DNA from: CBDFHV01 sp965247705
GTDB taxonomy: Bacteria; Pseudomonadota; Alphaproteobacteria; Rhodospirillales; CAMCUA01
NCBI GenBank assembly: GCA_965247705.1
Contig: CBDFHV010000079.1
Span: forward strand, 1 to 64,000
DNA: 64,000 nt
Direction: 5' to 3'
Below, one piece after another: positions 16,846-24,016 of this stretch. Made by a program: the position numbers and the translations under genes. How positions within the stretch are numbered: position 1 is the first letter of the stretch; each line of letters begins with the position of its first letter. Below the pieces are notes generated by a model. That model did not search any database. It was not told where the DNA came from and worked only from the letters and a program-made list of their open reading frames with translations.

Positions 16846-18364
16846 TGGCGAACTCCACCGTCACCGCGGATCTGCCGCGCCGCCGGCCGCCGCCGCGCCC
16901 GCACAAGCTGCCGGCGAGCCAGCGCTGCGTCGGGCTGATGAACGGCGAGGCGTCGTATCCGGGCAAGGGCTGCGCCTCGGATATCACCTATTACTACATG
17001 GCCTATCGTCATGGCCGACGGCACCGTCCGCATGAGCGGGAACCAACAACAACAACGAACTCGCCATGGAGGGCAATGCCTACAACCCCCAGCATCTGCA
17101 TTACCTGGTCTGGGACAACCGCACCGACGCCGACCATCCGGTCGCCGGGCGGCCCCTCTATGTCGTCGGCTCTTACAGCGCCGTCGCCATGCTGACCGAT
17201 GACGGCGATGTCGTCGCCTGGGGCCATAACGGCCACGGCCAGCAGGGGCGCGGGCACACCACCGGCAACGGCATCGCGCGCTCGATCGATGCGAGCGATA
17301 TCGGCCGCGCCTCCGGTATTCCGGGACGGGACGTGGTCAAGCTCGACCTGGTGCGGGGCTCTCCGGCCAACTCGTCGTCCCTCCATGCACTCTGCCGGGA
17401 CGGCAGCCTGTAGGCCTGGGGCCATGGCTCTTACGGCAATCTCGGCCAGGGCGACACGAGCCACAGTTACAGGCCGGTGCGCTGCAAGAAGACCGGCGAT
17501 GTGCCGCTCGCCGACGTGATCGACTTCTGGCCGGGTCACGGCGACCGCAACGCCTGCTTTGCGCTGACCCGGGAGGGCACGCTGTGGGCCGCGGGCGACA
17601 ACAGCTGGGGCAAGCTCGGCGTCGACGACGGCACCACCGACAAGCACCTCTTTACCGAAGTGGCGGGGCTGCCGGGCGGCGCAGTGATCCGCAAGGTCGC
17701 GCCCTGCGGCTCGTCGCGCGGCGCGGCGACCGCGGTGCTGCTCAAGGACGGCAGCATCTGGACCGCGGGCCATGGAGGCCACGGCTTTCACGGCAACGGC
17801 GCCACCGATCATCGCCACCTCTTCGAGAAGCTGCCGCTGCCGGCCGGGGTCGCCGCCGCCACGGATCTCTGGGCCGGCGGCGAATACGCACAACTCTGGT
17901 TCAACGGCGACGACGGCAACACCTACGCCTGCGGCTATAACGGCCAGGGCCAACTCGGCATCGGCAACACCACCGGGGATATCACCGCGCCGACGAGGGT
18001 CGCCCTGCCCGAGGGCGTGACGGCACAGATGATCTCCACCGGCGGCGCCCTCGCCGCCGCCCATTACCATTCCACGGTCATGCTGGGCTCCGACGGCCGC
18101 GTCCATACCTGCGGCCATTACGGCCAGTACGGCGCCTGGGGCGCCGGCCAGAGCTCGACCCCGCTGCAATGGCCGCTGCCGATCCCGCCGGAGCAGTGGG
18201 ACGCGGTCGAGGTGGTGGCCCACGGCTTCACCTCGGAGGTGGGCTTCTTCGTCCGCTGCGCCGACGGCACCGTCTGGGCGGCGGGGCGCAATACCAACAA
18301 CAAGCTCGGCGTCGAGGGCGGCGCCAGCTACCCCTCGGTGATGGCCCGGGTCGAGCTCTACTAG
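16845..18364 (+). pseudogene. RCC1-repeat fibre protein gene, broken by frame changes and an amber stop
   Basis: Pieced together, this encodes about 505 residues made of seven or eight RCC1 (alpha-tubulin suppressor-type) repeats such as DGDVVAWGHNGHGQQGRG, EGTLWAAGDNSWGKLG and DGTVWAAGRNTNNKLG, which fold into a beta propeller. The ATG at 16845 starts one frame; near 17005-17042 the reading must change to another frame around a CAACAACAAC run, and a TAG at 17411-17413 interrupts a repeat where Tyr or Trp is expected (DGSL then AWGHG). From 17414 to 18364 the same frame is clean. The place between tip genes suggests a receptor-binding fibre. Broken gene or sequence errors are both possible. 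Confidence 0.75.
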
Positions 18365-18374
18365 GGAGATACAC

Positions 18375-18818
18375 ATGCATCTCATCAGCTATGTGGAATC
18401 CGAGACCGGCGCCCACTTCCTGCCGCCGACGAGCTGGATCGACGGCCAGTTCACCTGGCTCTGCGAGTGCGACGGCCGCCACTACGCCCGTATCGCCTCG
18501 CTCGATTACGGCGAGCAGGACGGAGGCATCGATCTCACCGTCCATGATCTCGCGGCCGAGACCGATCTCGCCGCCAGGCTCGACGCGCTCGCCGTCGACC
18601 GCATCCGAGGCGCGGTGTCCTGCCGGGCCGAGCGCTACGCCCGCGAGATGCCGATCGGCGATCAGCTCGACGCCGTCCTCAAGACCCTCGACAGTCTGCG
18701 CGAGGGCGGTGCTGAGCTGCCGGCCGAGACGGAGGCGCTGATCGAACGCTGGCAGGGGATCAAGGCCGACCATCCCAAGCCGGAGCTGCTGCCGGCCCCC
18801 ACTGCCCAATCGGAATAG
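18375..18818 (+). CDS. Hypothetical phage protein downstream of fibre gene (147 aa)
   Basis: Not recognised. It starts at ATG (MHLISYVESETGAHFLPPTSW) after AGGGAGA. The N-terminal half is mixed alpha/beta with Trp and Cys (FTWLCECDGRHYARIASLDY); the C-terminal half is helical (DQLDAVLKTLDSLREGG, AETEALIERWQGIKADHP). The place after a fibre gene and this layout would fit a small fibre assembly or chaperone factor, but this is a guess from order. It ends 7 nt before the DUF1833 gene. Confidence 0.5.
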   Translation: MHLISYVESETGAHFLPPTSWIDGQFTWLCECDGRHYARIASLDYGEQDGGIDLTVHDLAAETDLAARLDALAVDRIRGAVSCRAERYAREMPIGDQLDAVLKTLDSLREGGAELPAETEALIERWQGIKADHPKPELLPAPTAQSE

Positions 18819-18825
18819 CGGACCC

Positions 18826-19368
18826 GTGCCCGATCCGACGCTCGAGCAGGCGATCCGCGAGGCCTACGCCTCGGCGCCCGCCGACACCGTCATCCTGCAC
18901 ACCCTCGAGCTGCGCCACCCGGCCTTCGTAGACGACGACGGCCGCCCCACCGCCGTCCGGGTGGTGCGCGATCACGTCGATCTGACCGCCCGCCTGGAGG
19001 CAACGGCACCGCTCGATGCGGGCGAGACGGTTCGGTTCGTGGCGTTGGCTTTCGAACTCGAACTGCCGCCGGTCGATACCGCGCCGGTGCCCGAGATCTC
19101 CGTGACCCTGGACAATGTGAGCCGCGAGATCGTCCGCCATCTCGACGCCGCGGCGACCAGCCTCGAGCGGATCGAGGTCACCTACCGGCCCTACCTCTCG
19201 ACCGACCTCGAGGGCCCGCAGATGGACCCGCCGATCACCTTGACGCTGACCGAGGTCGAGGTCGACGTGTTCCGCGCCACCGGCCGCGCCCGCATGCTCG
19301 ACATCGGCAACCGGGCCTTCCCGGCCGAAACCTATACAGCCAAACGGTTCCCGGGGCTCACCCGCTAG
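18826..19368 (+). CDS. DUF1833 family tail protein (gpL position)
   Basis: A 180-aa beta-rich protein beginning at GTG (MPDPTLEQAIREAYASAPAD). The pattern of VILHTLELRHPAF, RVVRDHVDLTARLE and a late EVEVDVFRATGRARMLDIGNR followed by FPAETYTAKRFPG is the DUF1833 family, found next to NlpC/P60 and TipJ genes in alphaproteobacterial phages and matching lambda L in position. Lambda L binds an iron-sulfur cluster; I see no Cys ligands here. The stop TAG at 19366 lies inside the CTAG end of a MITE inserted immediately after the gene. Confidence 0.8.
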   Translation: MPDPTLEQAIREAYASAPADTVILHTLELRHPAFVDDDGRPTAVRVVRDHVDLTARLEATAPLDAGETVRFVALAFELELPPVDTAPVPEISVTLDNVSREIVRHLDAAATSLERIEVTYRPYLSTDLEGPQMDPPITLTLTEVEVDVFRATGRARMLDIGNRAFPAETYTAKRFPGLTR

Positions 19369-19463
19369 TGTTGCGATTCTAACATTTGGTTCCTGAGCCC
19401 GGGGGTGAAGGTCGCAGTTTGCGTAGATTTAATGGGAACGAAATGTCTCGATCGGAACACTAG
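19365..19463 (+). mobile_element. 99-bp MITE, copy 1
   Basis: Begins and ends with CTAG and has imperfect 30-bp terminal inverted repeats (CTAGTGTT at one end, AACACTAG at the other, with further pairing through ACATTT and GTTCC). It is identical to a second copy at 25241. The ends resemble those of the IS630-family element at 24017, and TA duplication inside CTAG is the IS630 rule. It has split the stop of the DUF1833 gene from the start of the NlpC/P60 gene. Confidence 0.8.
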
Positions 19464-19868
19464 ATGCACTGGGCCGAAGACCTGATCGGCCGCCCGTGGG
19501 CCGCGGGCGGGCGTGGACCGGACGCGTTCGACTGCTGGGGTCTGGTGCGCTGGTGCTGGCGTGAGCGTTTCGGCATCGAGGTGCCGAAGATCCCGGTCGA
19601 CGCCGCGAACCTGCGCGCCGTGCTCGCCGGCTTCCGCGATCACCCCGAGCGGCAACGCTGGCGGCCGGTCGAGCGCGCCCGCGAGGGCGATGCCGTGTTG
19701 AGGCGCCAGTCCCGCCATCCGGTCCATGTCGGCATCTGGCTCGCCGTCGACGGCGGCGGCGTGCTGCACGCCGCCCGCGATGTCGGTGTGGTGTTCCAGG
19801 CGCCGGCCGATCTCACGGCCCATGGTTGGCGGATCGAGGGTTTCTACCGCTTCACCGGAGATGCCTGA
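19464..19868 (+). CDS. NlpC/P60 family tail tip peptidase (gpK-like)
   Basis: A 134-aa cysteine peptidase domain of the NlpC/P60 fold. The catalytic Cys is Cys24 in AFDCWGLVRW and the catalytic His is about His88 in HPVHVGIWLAV; a third polar residue is less clear. In lambda-like phages this domain forms part of gpK at the tail tip and is thought to cut peptidoglycan for DNA entry. The ATG follows the MITE end directly, so its original upstream coupling to the DUF1833 gene and its ribosome site were displaced. The stop overlaps the TipJ start by one base. Confidence 0.88.
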   Translation: MHWAEDLIGRPWAAGGRGPDAFDCWGLVRWCWRERFGIEVPKIPVDAANLRAVLAGFRDHPERQRWRPVERAREGDAVLRRQSRHPVHVGIWLAVDGGGVLHAARDVGVVFQAPADLTAHGWRIEGFYRFTGDA

Positions 19869-22279
19869 TGCCCAGCACCGTCGTCATGCTGCACAACCCG
19901 TTCCGCCCGGACCGGGACCGCGAAGTAATCGCCGTCGCCGAGCCGCTCTCGATCCGCGAGTGGCTCGACGAACAGGGCATCCGAGAGGCGGGGACGGGCG
20001 AAGCCCGGACAGCGAGACGACAAGACTGGTTCGATCATCCGACGATCTGTCTGCGCAACGGTTCGCCGGTGCTGCGCGGCCGCTGGGACGAGACGTTCGT
20101 CGCGGACGGCGACATGGTCGTGTTCGTGCCGCTGCCCCAGGGCGGCGGCGGGGGCGGCAAGAACCCGCTGCGGACCATCCTCATGCTCGCCGTCATGGTC
20201 GCCGCACCCTATCTCGGCGGGCTCATCGCCGGCGCCATCGGCGTCACTTCGACCATCGGCATCTCTCTGATCACCGCCGGCGTGGCGCTGGTCGGCACGA
20301 CGCTGGTCAATGTCCTGCTGCCGCCGCCGAAGCCCGCCGCGCCGAGCTTCGGCAAGGGCGTGCCCTCGCCGAGCCCGACCTATTCGCTGCAGGCCCAGGG
20401 CAACCAGGCGCGCCTCACCCAGCCGATCCCCGTGATCTACGGCCGCCACCGGGTCTATCCCGATCTCGCGGCGACGCCCTGGGCCGAGTACGAGAACAAC
20501 GAGCAATACCTGCATCAGCTGCACTGCATCGGCCAGGGCGAGCACGAGGTCGAGCAGATCCGCATCGAGGACACGCCGATCGCCTCATTCGAGGAGATCG
20601 AGACCGAGTTGGTGGCACCGGGGGCCGCCGTCACCCTGTTCGAGACCGATGTGGTCACGGCCCCCGAGATCGCCGGCCAGGAACTCATCGGCGTCAGCGA
20701 CCGGGAGTCCACCGTTGCGACGAACGATGCCGGCGAGGAAGTCACGGTGATCGATGAAGGCTGGATCGGTCCCTTCACGGCCAACCCGGCCGGCACCGAA
20801 GCCATCGGGATCGGCATCGATGTGGTGATGCCGCGCGGGCTCTATTACGCCAATGACGACGGCAGCTTCAGTAATCGCACCATAGCTTGGGAGGTCGAGG
20901 CCCGCGCCGTCGACGATGACGGCATCGCTATCGGTGAGTGGATTGCGGTCGCCTCCGAAAGCGTGACCGCCGCCACCAACACGCCGCAGCGCAAGAGCCA
21001 CCGCTACGCCCTCGATGCCGGGCGTTACGAGGTCCGGCTCCGGCGCACCAACGACAAGAGCGGCGATGCCCGCGCCGGCCACGTCATCCACTGGGGCGGG
21101 CTCAAGGCCTTCCTCGAGGACGCGCCCGAGTTCGGCGGGGTGACCTTGCTCGCGGTCCGGATGCGCGCCACCGACAATCTCTCGCAGCGCTCGGCGCGCA
21201 TGATCAATTGCATCGTCACCCGCAAGCTGCCGGTGTGGGACCCCGCGGCCGGCTGGTCCGAGCCGCGGGCCACGCGCTCGCTGGCCTGGGCCTTCGCCGA
21301 TGCCGCCCGGGCACAGTACGGCGCGGGGCTCGACGACGCCCGCATCGATCTCGACGCGCTCCATGCCCTCGATGCCGTCTGGCAATCGCGCGGCGACCGC
21401 TTCGATGCGGTGTTCGACCAGGGGCTCACGGTATGGGAAGCGCTCACCCGCATCGCCCGCTGCGGCCGGGCGCTGCCCTTCCTGCAAGGCGGGATATTGC
21501 GGATCGCCCGCGATGCGCCGCGCACCCTCCCGGTGGCGCTGTTTGGGCCCCGCAACATCGTCAAGGGCAGTTTTCGGGTCCAGTACGTCATGCCCGGCGG
21601 GGACACCGCCGACGCGGTGACGGTGACCTATTTCTCGGAGCGCACCTGGACCCCGGACGAGGTCGTCGCCGCCCTGCCGGACAGTGCGACGGACGCCATG
21701 GACAAGCCTGCCACGGTCGATCTGTTCGGTTGCACCGGCCCGGAACAGGCCATGCGCGAGGGCCTCTACATGGCCGCCGCCAACCGCTACCGCCGGCGCA
21801 TCGTCACCTTCCGCACCGAGCTCGAAGGCCTGATCCCGACCTACGGCGATCTCATCGCGATCACCCACGACCTGCCGCGCTGGGGCCAGGGCGGCGAGGT
21901 GACGGCCGTCCACGGCCGGACGCTCACCCTGAGCGAGCCGCTGGAATGGAACGCAGGAGAAAAGACAGCCGCGGGAACCGGCGCGGCCACAGCCGGGCCG
22001 CCCGTCCATTACCTCGCGCTTCGCCGGCGCGACGGCAGCTTGAGCGGGCCCTGGCCGGTCGCGCCCGGCGCGGATGCACGCACCGTGCTGTTGGATGAAG
22101 ACCTCGACCTCGAGCCCTACACCGGCGCCGAAGAGGAACGTACCCACTTCGCCTTCGGCCCGGGCGAAGCCTGGGGCCTGCGCGCCCGCGTAATGGCCGT
22201 GCGGCCGCGCGGCGAGCAGGTCGAGATCACCGCCGTCGGCGAGGACGCCCGCGTGCACGAGGCCGACCGGGCCGCCTGA
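19868..22279 (+). CDS. Host specificity factor TipJ family tail protein (gpJ-like)
   Basis: An 803-aa central tail fibre/tip protein that recognises the host. The N-terminal 90 residues hold a ubiquitin-like REWL segment; residues about 97-150 contain a Gly-rich hinge and two hydrophobic helices (LRTILMLAVMVAAPYLGGL, STIGISLITAGVALVG), the TipJ/gpI-J membrane-like insert; then comes the conserved QGNQARLTQPIPVIYGRHR. Later parts are fibronectin-like or beta-rich with a Trp-containing WEALTRIARCGRALP. Translation is coupled to the NlpC gene (TGATG). Lambda J is 1132 aa, so this is a shorter member lacking long C-terminal repeats. Confidence 0.88.
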   Translation: MPSTVVMLHNPFRPDRDREVIAVAEPLSIREWLDEQGIREAGTGEARTARRQDWFDHPTICLRNGSPVLRGRWDETFVADGDMVVFVPLPQGGGGGGKNPLRTILMLAVMVAAPYLGGLIAGAIGVTSTIGISLITAGVALVGTTLVNVLLPPPKPAAPSFGKGVPSPSPTYSLQAQGNQARLTQPIPVIYGRHRVYPDLAATPWAEYENNEQYLHQLHCIGQGEHEVEQIRIEDTPIASFEEIETELVAPGAAVTLFETDVVTAPEIAGQELIGVSDRESTVATNDAGEEVTVIDEGWIGPFTANPAGTEAIGIGIDVVMPRGLYYANDDGSFSNRTIAWEVEARAVDDDGIAIGEWIAVASESVTAATNTPQRKSHRYALDAGRYEVRLRRTNDKSGDARAGHVIHWGGLKAFLEDAPEFGGVTLLAVRMRATDNLSQRSARMINCIVTRKLPVWDPAAGWSEPRATRSLAWAFADAARAQYGAGLDDARIDLDALHALDAVWQSRGDRFDAVFDQGLTVWEALTRIARCGRALPFLQGGILRIARDAPRTLPVALFGPRNIVKGSFRVQYVMPGGDTADAVTVTYFSERTWTPDEVVAALPDSATDAMDKPATVDLFGCTGPEQAMREGLYMAAANRYRRRIVTFRTELEGLIPTYGDLIAITHDLPRWGQGGEVTAVHGRTLTLSEPLEWNAGEKTAAGTGAATAGPPVHYLALRRRDGSLSGPWPVAPGADARTVLLDEDLDLEPYTGAEEERTHFAFGPGEAWGLRARVMAVRPRGEQVEITAVGEDARVHEADRAA

Positions 22280-22310
22280 GCCCGCTACCCAGTCGGAAGG
22301 AACACCCGCC

Positions 22311-22601
22311 GTGACGGCCGTCCTTCGGGGCGAACCCGTCGTCATGGCGTTGCAGTATCGGAGACATGCCCGTGGGCCGTCTGCCCGGTCGCGCCGATTC
22401 CGGCCCGACGACGGCGTCACCGCGTCATCGGCCGAGGCGCCTAGCGCGCGTGCTTCAGCGCGCTGTCCCAATGCTCGACGATCCTGCCGTCTGCGATGCG
22501 AAACATGTCGAACCAGGTGGTCGTGTACGTCTTGGAAGCGTCGGCTGGGTCGGGATATCGCACCACGTGCGCCATCGTCACGAGATCGCCCTCGGCGGTG
22601 A
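22311..22601 (+). other. Possible truncated phage ORF after TipJ
   Basis: A GTG at 22311 with GGAAGG ten bases upstream opens a short basic frame (MTAVLRGEPVVMALQYRRHARG). From about 22441 it lies antisense to a recognisable SnoaL-like gene end, so at most the first 43 codons can be phage sequence. It looks like the 5' remnant of a gene cut at the prophage/chromosome or rearrangement junction. Low confidence. Confidence 0.25.
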
Positions 22602-22642
22602 TCGAGACGATTTCGGCCTTGATCTCGGGTGCCACCGGCAGG
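22441..22642 (-). pseudogene. SnoaL-like (NTF2 fold) protein, C-terminal fragment
   Basis: Read leftward, about 67 codons give the end of a SnoaL-like/NTF2-fold protein: IKAEIVSITAEGDLVTMAHVV, then TYTTTWFDMFRIADGRIVEH and WDSALK before the stop. The 5' part is missing because the IS3 element begins at 22643; I do not find it beyond the element, so a deletion accompanied or followed the insertion. Family members are small ligand-binding or cyclase-type proteins; this remnant is not functional. Confidence 0.7.
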
Positions 22643-22708
22643 TGAGGTGGCCCCGGAAAATCGGACAGGTCGTTAAGGTGTATTCCACCGTCTGACGGAG
22701 GAATGCAG

Positions 22709-22993
22709 ATGAGCAGCAAGCGACGGAGATTTTCAGGGGAGCTGAAGGCGAAGGTGGCGCTGGAGGCGCTTCGGGGCGACCGGACGCTGCAGGAGATCGC
22801 CTCGCAGCACCAAGTCCATCCGAATCAGGTGGGCGCCTGGAAGCGCCAGGCGATGGAGGGTCTGGTCGAGGTGTTCTGGAAGGGCGCCGAGCGGCGGGTC
22901 CGGGACCATGAGAGCGAGGTCCGCGATCTTCACGCCAAGATCGGGGAGCTGATCGTGGAGCGGGATTTTTTGTCGCGCGGGCCCGGTCGATGA
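22709..22993 (+). CDS. IS3-family transposase OrfA
   Basis: A 94-aa DNA-binding subunit starting MSSKRRRFSGELKAKVALEAL, with the helix-turn-helix LQEIASQHQVHPNQVGAWKRQA and a leucine-zipper-like C-terminus (DLHAKIGELIVERDFL). OrfA binds the element ends and, through -1 frameshifting, forms the OrfAB transposase. The stop overlaps the orfB ATG (ATGA). An ATG two codons upstream is possible, but the one at 22709 gives the normal family start. Near the end, codons GAT TTT TTG create a T TTT TTG slippery site. Confidence 0.88.
   Translation: MSSKRRRFSGELKAKVALEALRGDRTLQEIASQHQVHPNQVGAWKRQAMEGLVEVFWKGAERRVRDHESEVRDLHAKIGELIVERDFLSRGPGR
22966..22972 (+). promoter_or_regulatory. Slippery T TTT TTG in IS3 orfA
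   Basis: Zero-frame codons GAT TTT TTG give the heptamer T TTT TTG 21 nt before the orfA stop. A -1 shift leads through an open frame into orfB (FFVARARSMSRS), which would produce the OrfAB fusion expected for IS3-family elements. Confidence 0.65.
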
Positions 22994-23913
22994 GCCGGTC
23001 GGAGCGCCGCGCGATGGTGGGGCGCGACCACCCGGCGCTGAGCCTGAGCCGTCAATGCCGCCTGCTGTCGCTCGGGCGCTCCTCGCTTTACTACGAGCCG
23101 AAGGGGGAGAGCGCCGAGGCGCTGGCGCTGATGCGGCGGATCGACGAGCTCTTCCTGCAGTACCCGTTTTACGGCGCCCGTCGGATGGCGCTTCACCTGC
23201 GCCGCGAGGGCGTGCGGATCGGCCGACGCCGGGCCGGGCGGCTGATGCGCCTGATGGGGCTTCAGGCAATCTATCGGGCGCCGCGCACCAGCGCGCCCCA
23301 CCCCGAGCACCGGGTCTGGCCCTATCTGCTGCGGGGCTTGGCGATCGAGCGACCGAACCATGTGTGCATCACTTACATCCCGGTGCAGCGTGGCTTCCTT
23401 TACCTGGTGGCGATCATGGACTGGGCGAGCCGTTATGTTCTGGCCTGGCGGCTGTCGAACACGCTGGACGCGAGCTTCTGCACAGACGCTCTCGAAGAGG
23501 CCCCGGCCCGGCATGGCAAGCCGGAGATATTCAACACCGACCAGGGTAGCCAGTTCACCAGCTTCGCCTTCACCGGGCGCCTGCAGGCAGCCGACATACG
23601 GATCTCGATGGATGGCAGGGGCCGGTGCATGGACAATATCTTCATCGAACGGCTGTGGCGCTCGCTCAAATACGAGGCGATCTATCTCCACGAGATCGCC
23701 GACGGCTTCTCCGCCCGGCGCCTGATCCGTGACTGGGTCCGCTTTTACAACCTCGAGAGGCCGCACTTGGCGCTGGACGGGCGAACCCCGGCAGAGGCAT
23801 ACCGCGGCGAGCCGCCTGTGGATATGATGGACAAGCCGCTTCGCGCCTTGCCCACATCCCCACAGGCGCAGCAACAACAGGAAGATCGTTTGAAAGGGAT
23901 TCTGGCGGCCTGA
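22990..23913 (+). CDS. IS3-family transposase OrfB (rve integrase core, catalytic Asp missing)
   Basis: A 307-aa protein with an N-terminal HTH_21-type region (FYGARRMALHLRREG, GRLMRLMGLQAIYR) and a retroviral-type integrase core. The second Asp (EIFNTDQGSQFTS) and the Glu (DNIFIERLWRSLKYE) of the DDE triad are present. The first Asp is absent: where relatives have a W-x-x-D-I-T-Y-I-P-like motif, this protein reads PNHVCITYIP, equivalent to loss of three codons without a frameshift. It should therefore be inactive in strand transfer. The rest of the frame is clean, so the loss is probably recent. It overlaps orfA by 4 nt. Confidence 0.88.
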   Translation: MSRSERRAMVGRDHPALSLSRQCRLLSLGRSSLYYEPKGESAEALALMRRIDELFLQYPFYGARRMALHLRREGVRIGRRRAGRLMRLMGLQAIYRAPRTSAPHPEHRVWPYLLRGLAIERPNHVCITYIPVQRGFLYLVAIMDWASRYVLAWRLSNTLDASFCTDALEEAPARHGKPEIFNTDQGSQFTSFAFTGRLQAADIRISMDGRGRCMDNIFIERLWRSLKYEAIYLHEIADGFSARRLIRDWVRFYNLERPHLALDGRTPAEAYRGEPPVDMMDKPLRALPTSPQAQQQQEDRLKGILAA

Positions 23914-24016
23914 AAAACAACCGGAATACACCTTAACTCAGCCGCCAGGCTGTCCGGAAAGGCGAGGCCACCTCAATCTGCGACAGCAATCGCGAATTTT
24001 CTCCAGCGCAGCAAGG

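Larger units (their letters stand above)
1..22440. mobile_element. Lambda-like siphophage prophage, structural region (left part beyond window)
   Basis: A continuous run of phage morphogenesis genes in lambda order: terminases, gpW-like joiner, portal, S49 protease/scaffold, decoration protein, gpE-like capsid, joiners, tail tube, G/GT, tape measure, tip genes, NlpC/P60, TipJ. Genes abut or overlap by 1 to 4 nt, as in phage late operons. Integrase, repressor, replication and lysis genes are not seen; they may lie left of the window or be lost. Several lesions (protease frame, RCC1 fibre gene, MITE insertion, insertion sequences at the right end) suggest decay. The right limit is inferred from a truncated SnoaL-like gene that looks chromosomal. 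No att sites were identified. Confidence 0.85.
22643..23975 (+). mobile_element. IS3-family insertion sequence (about 1.33 kb)
   Basis: Left end TGAGGTGGCC and right end GGCCACCTCA are inverted, with further paired blocks CGGACAG and TTAAGGTGTATTCC inside both ends. It carries overlapping orfA and orfB. No 3-4 bp target duplication is apparent in the flanks, which suggests a later rearrangement. The size fits the IS3 family. The orfB product lacks the first catalytic Asp, so this copy is probably immobile. Confidence 0.85.

Noticed and set aside
17011..17202. Short frame MADGTVRMSG with a Gln run as a separate gene
   Set aside because: It is best explained as one piece of the broken RCC1-repeat gene; its downstream part is an out-of-frame reading of the next repeat.
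1..22440. Gene transfer agent instead of prophage
   Set aside because: Gene order and families (GpA terminase, gpW-like, gpD-like, gpE-like capsid) are lambda type, not the HK97-type capsid set of rhodobacterial GTAs.
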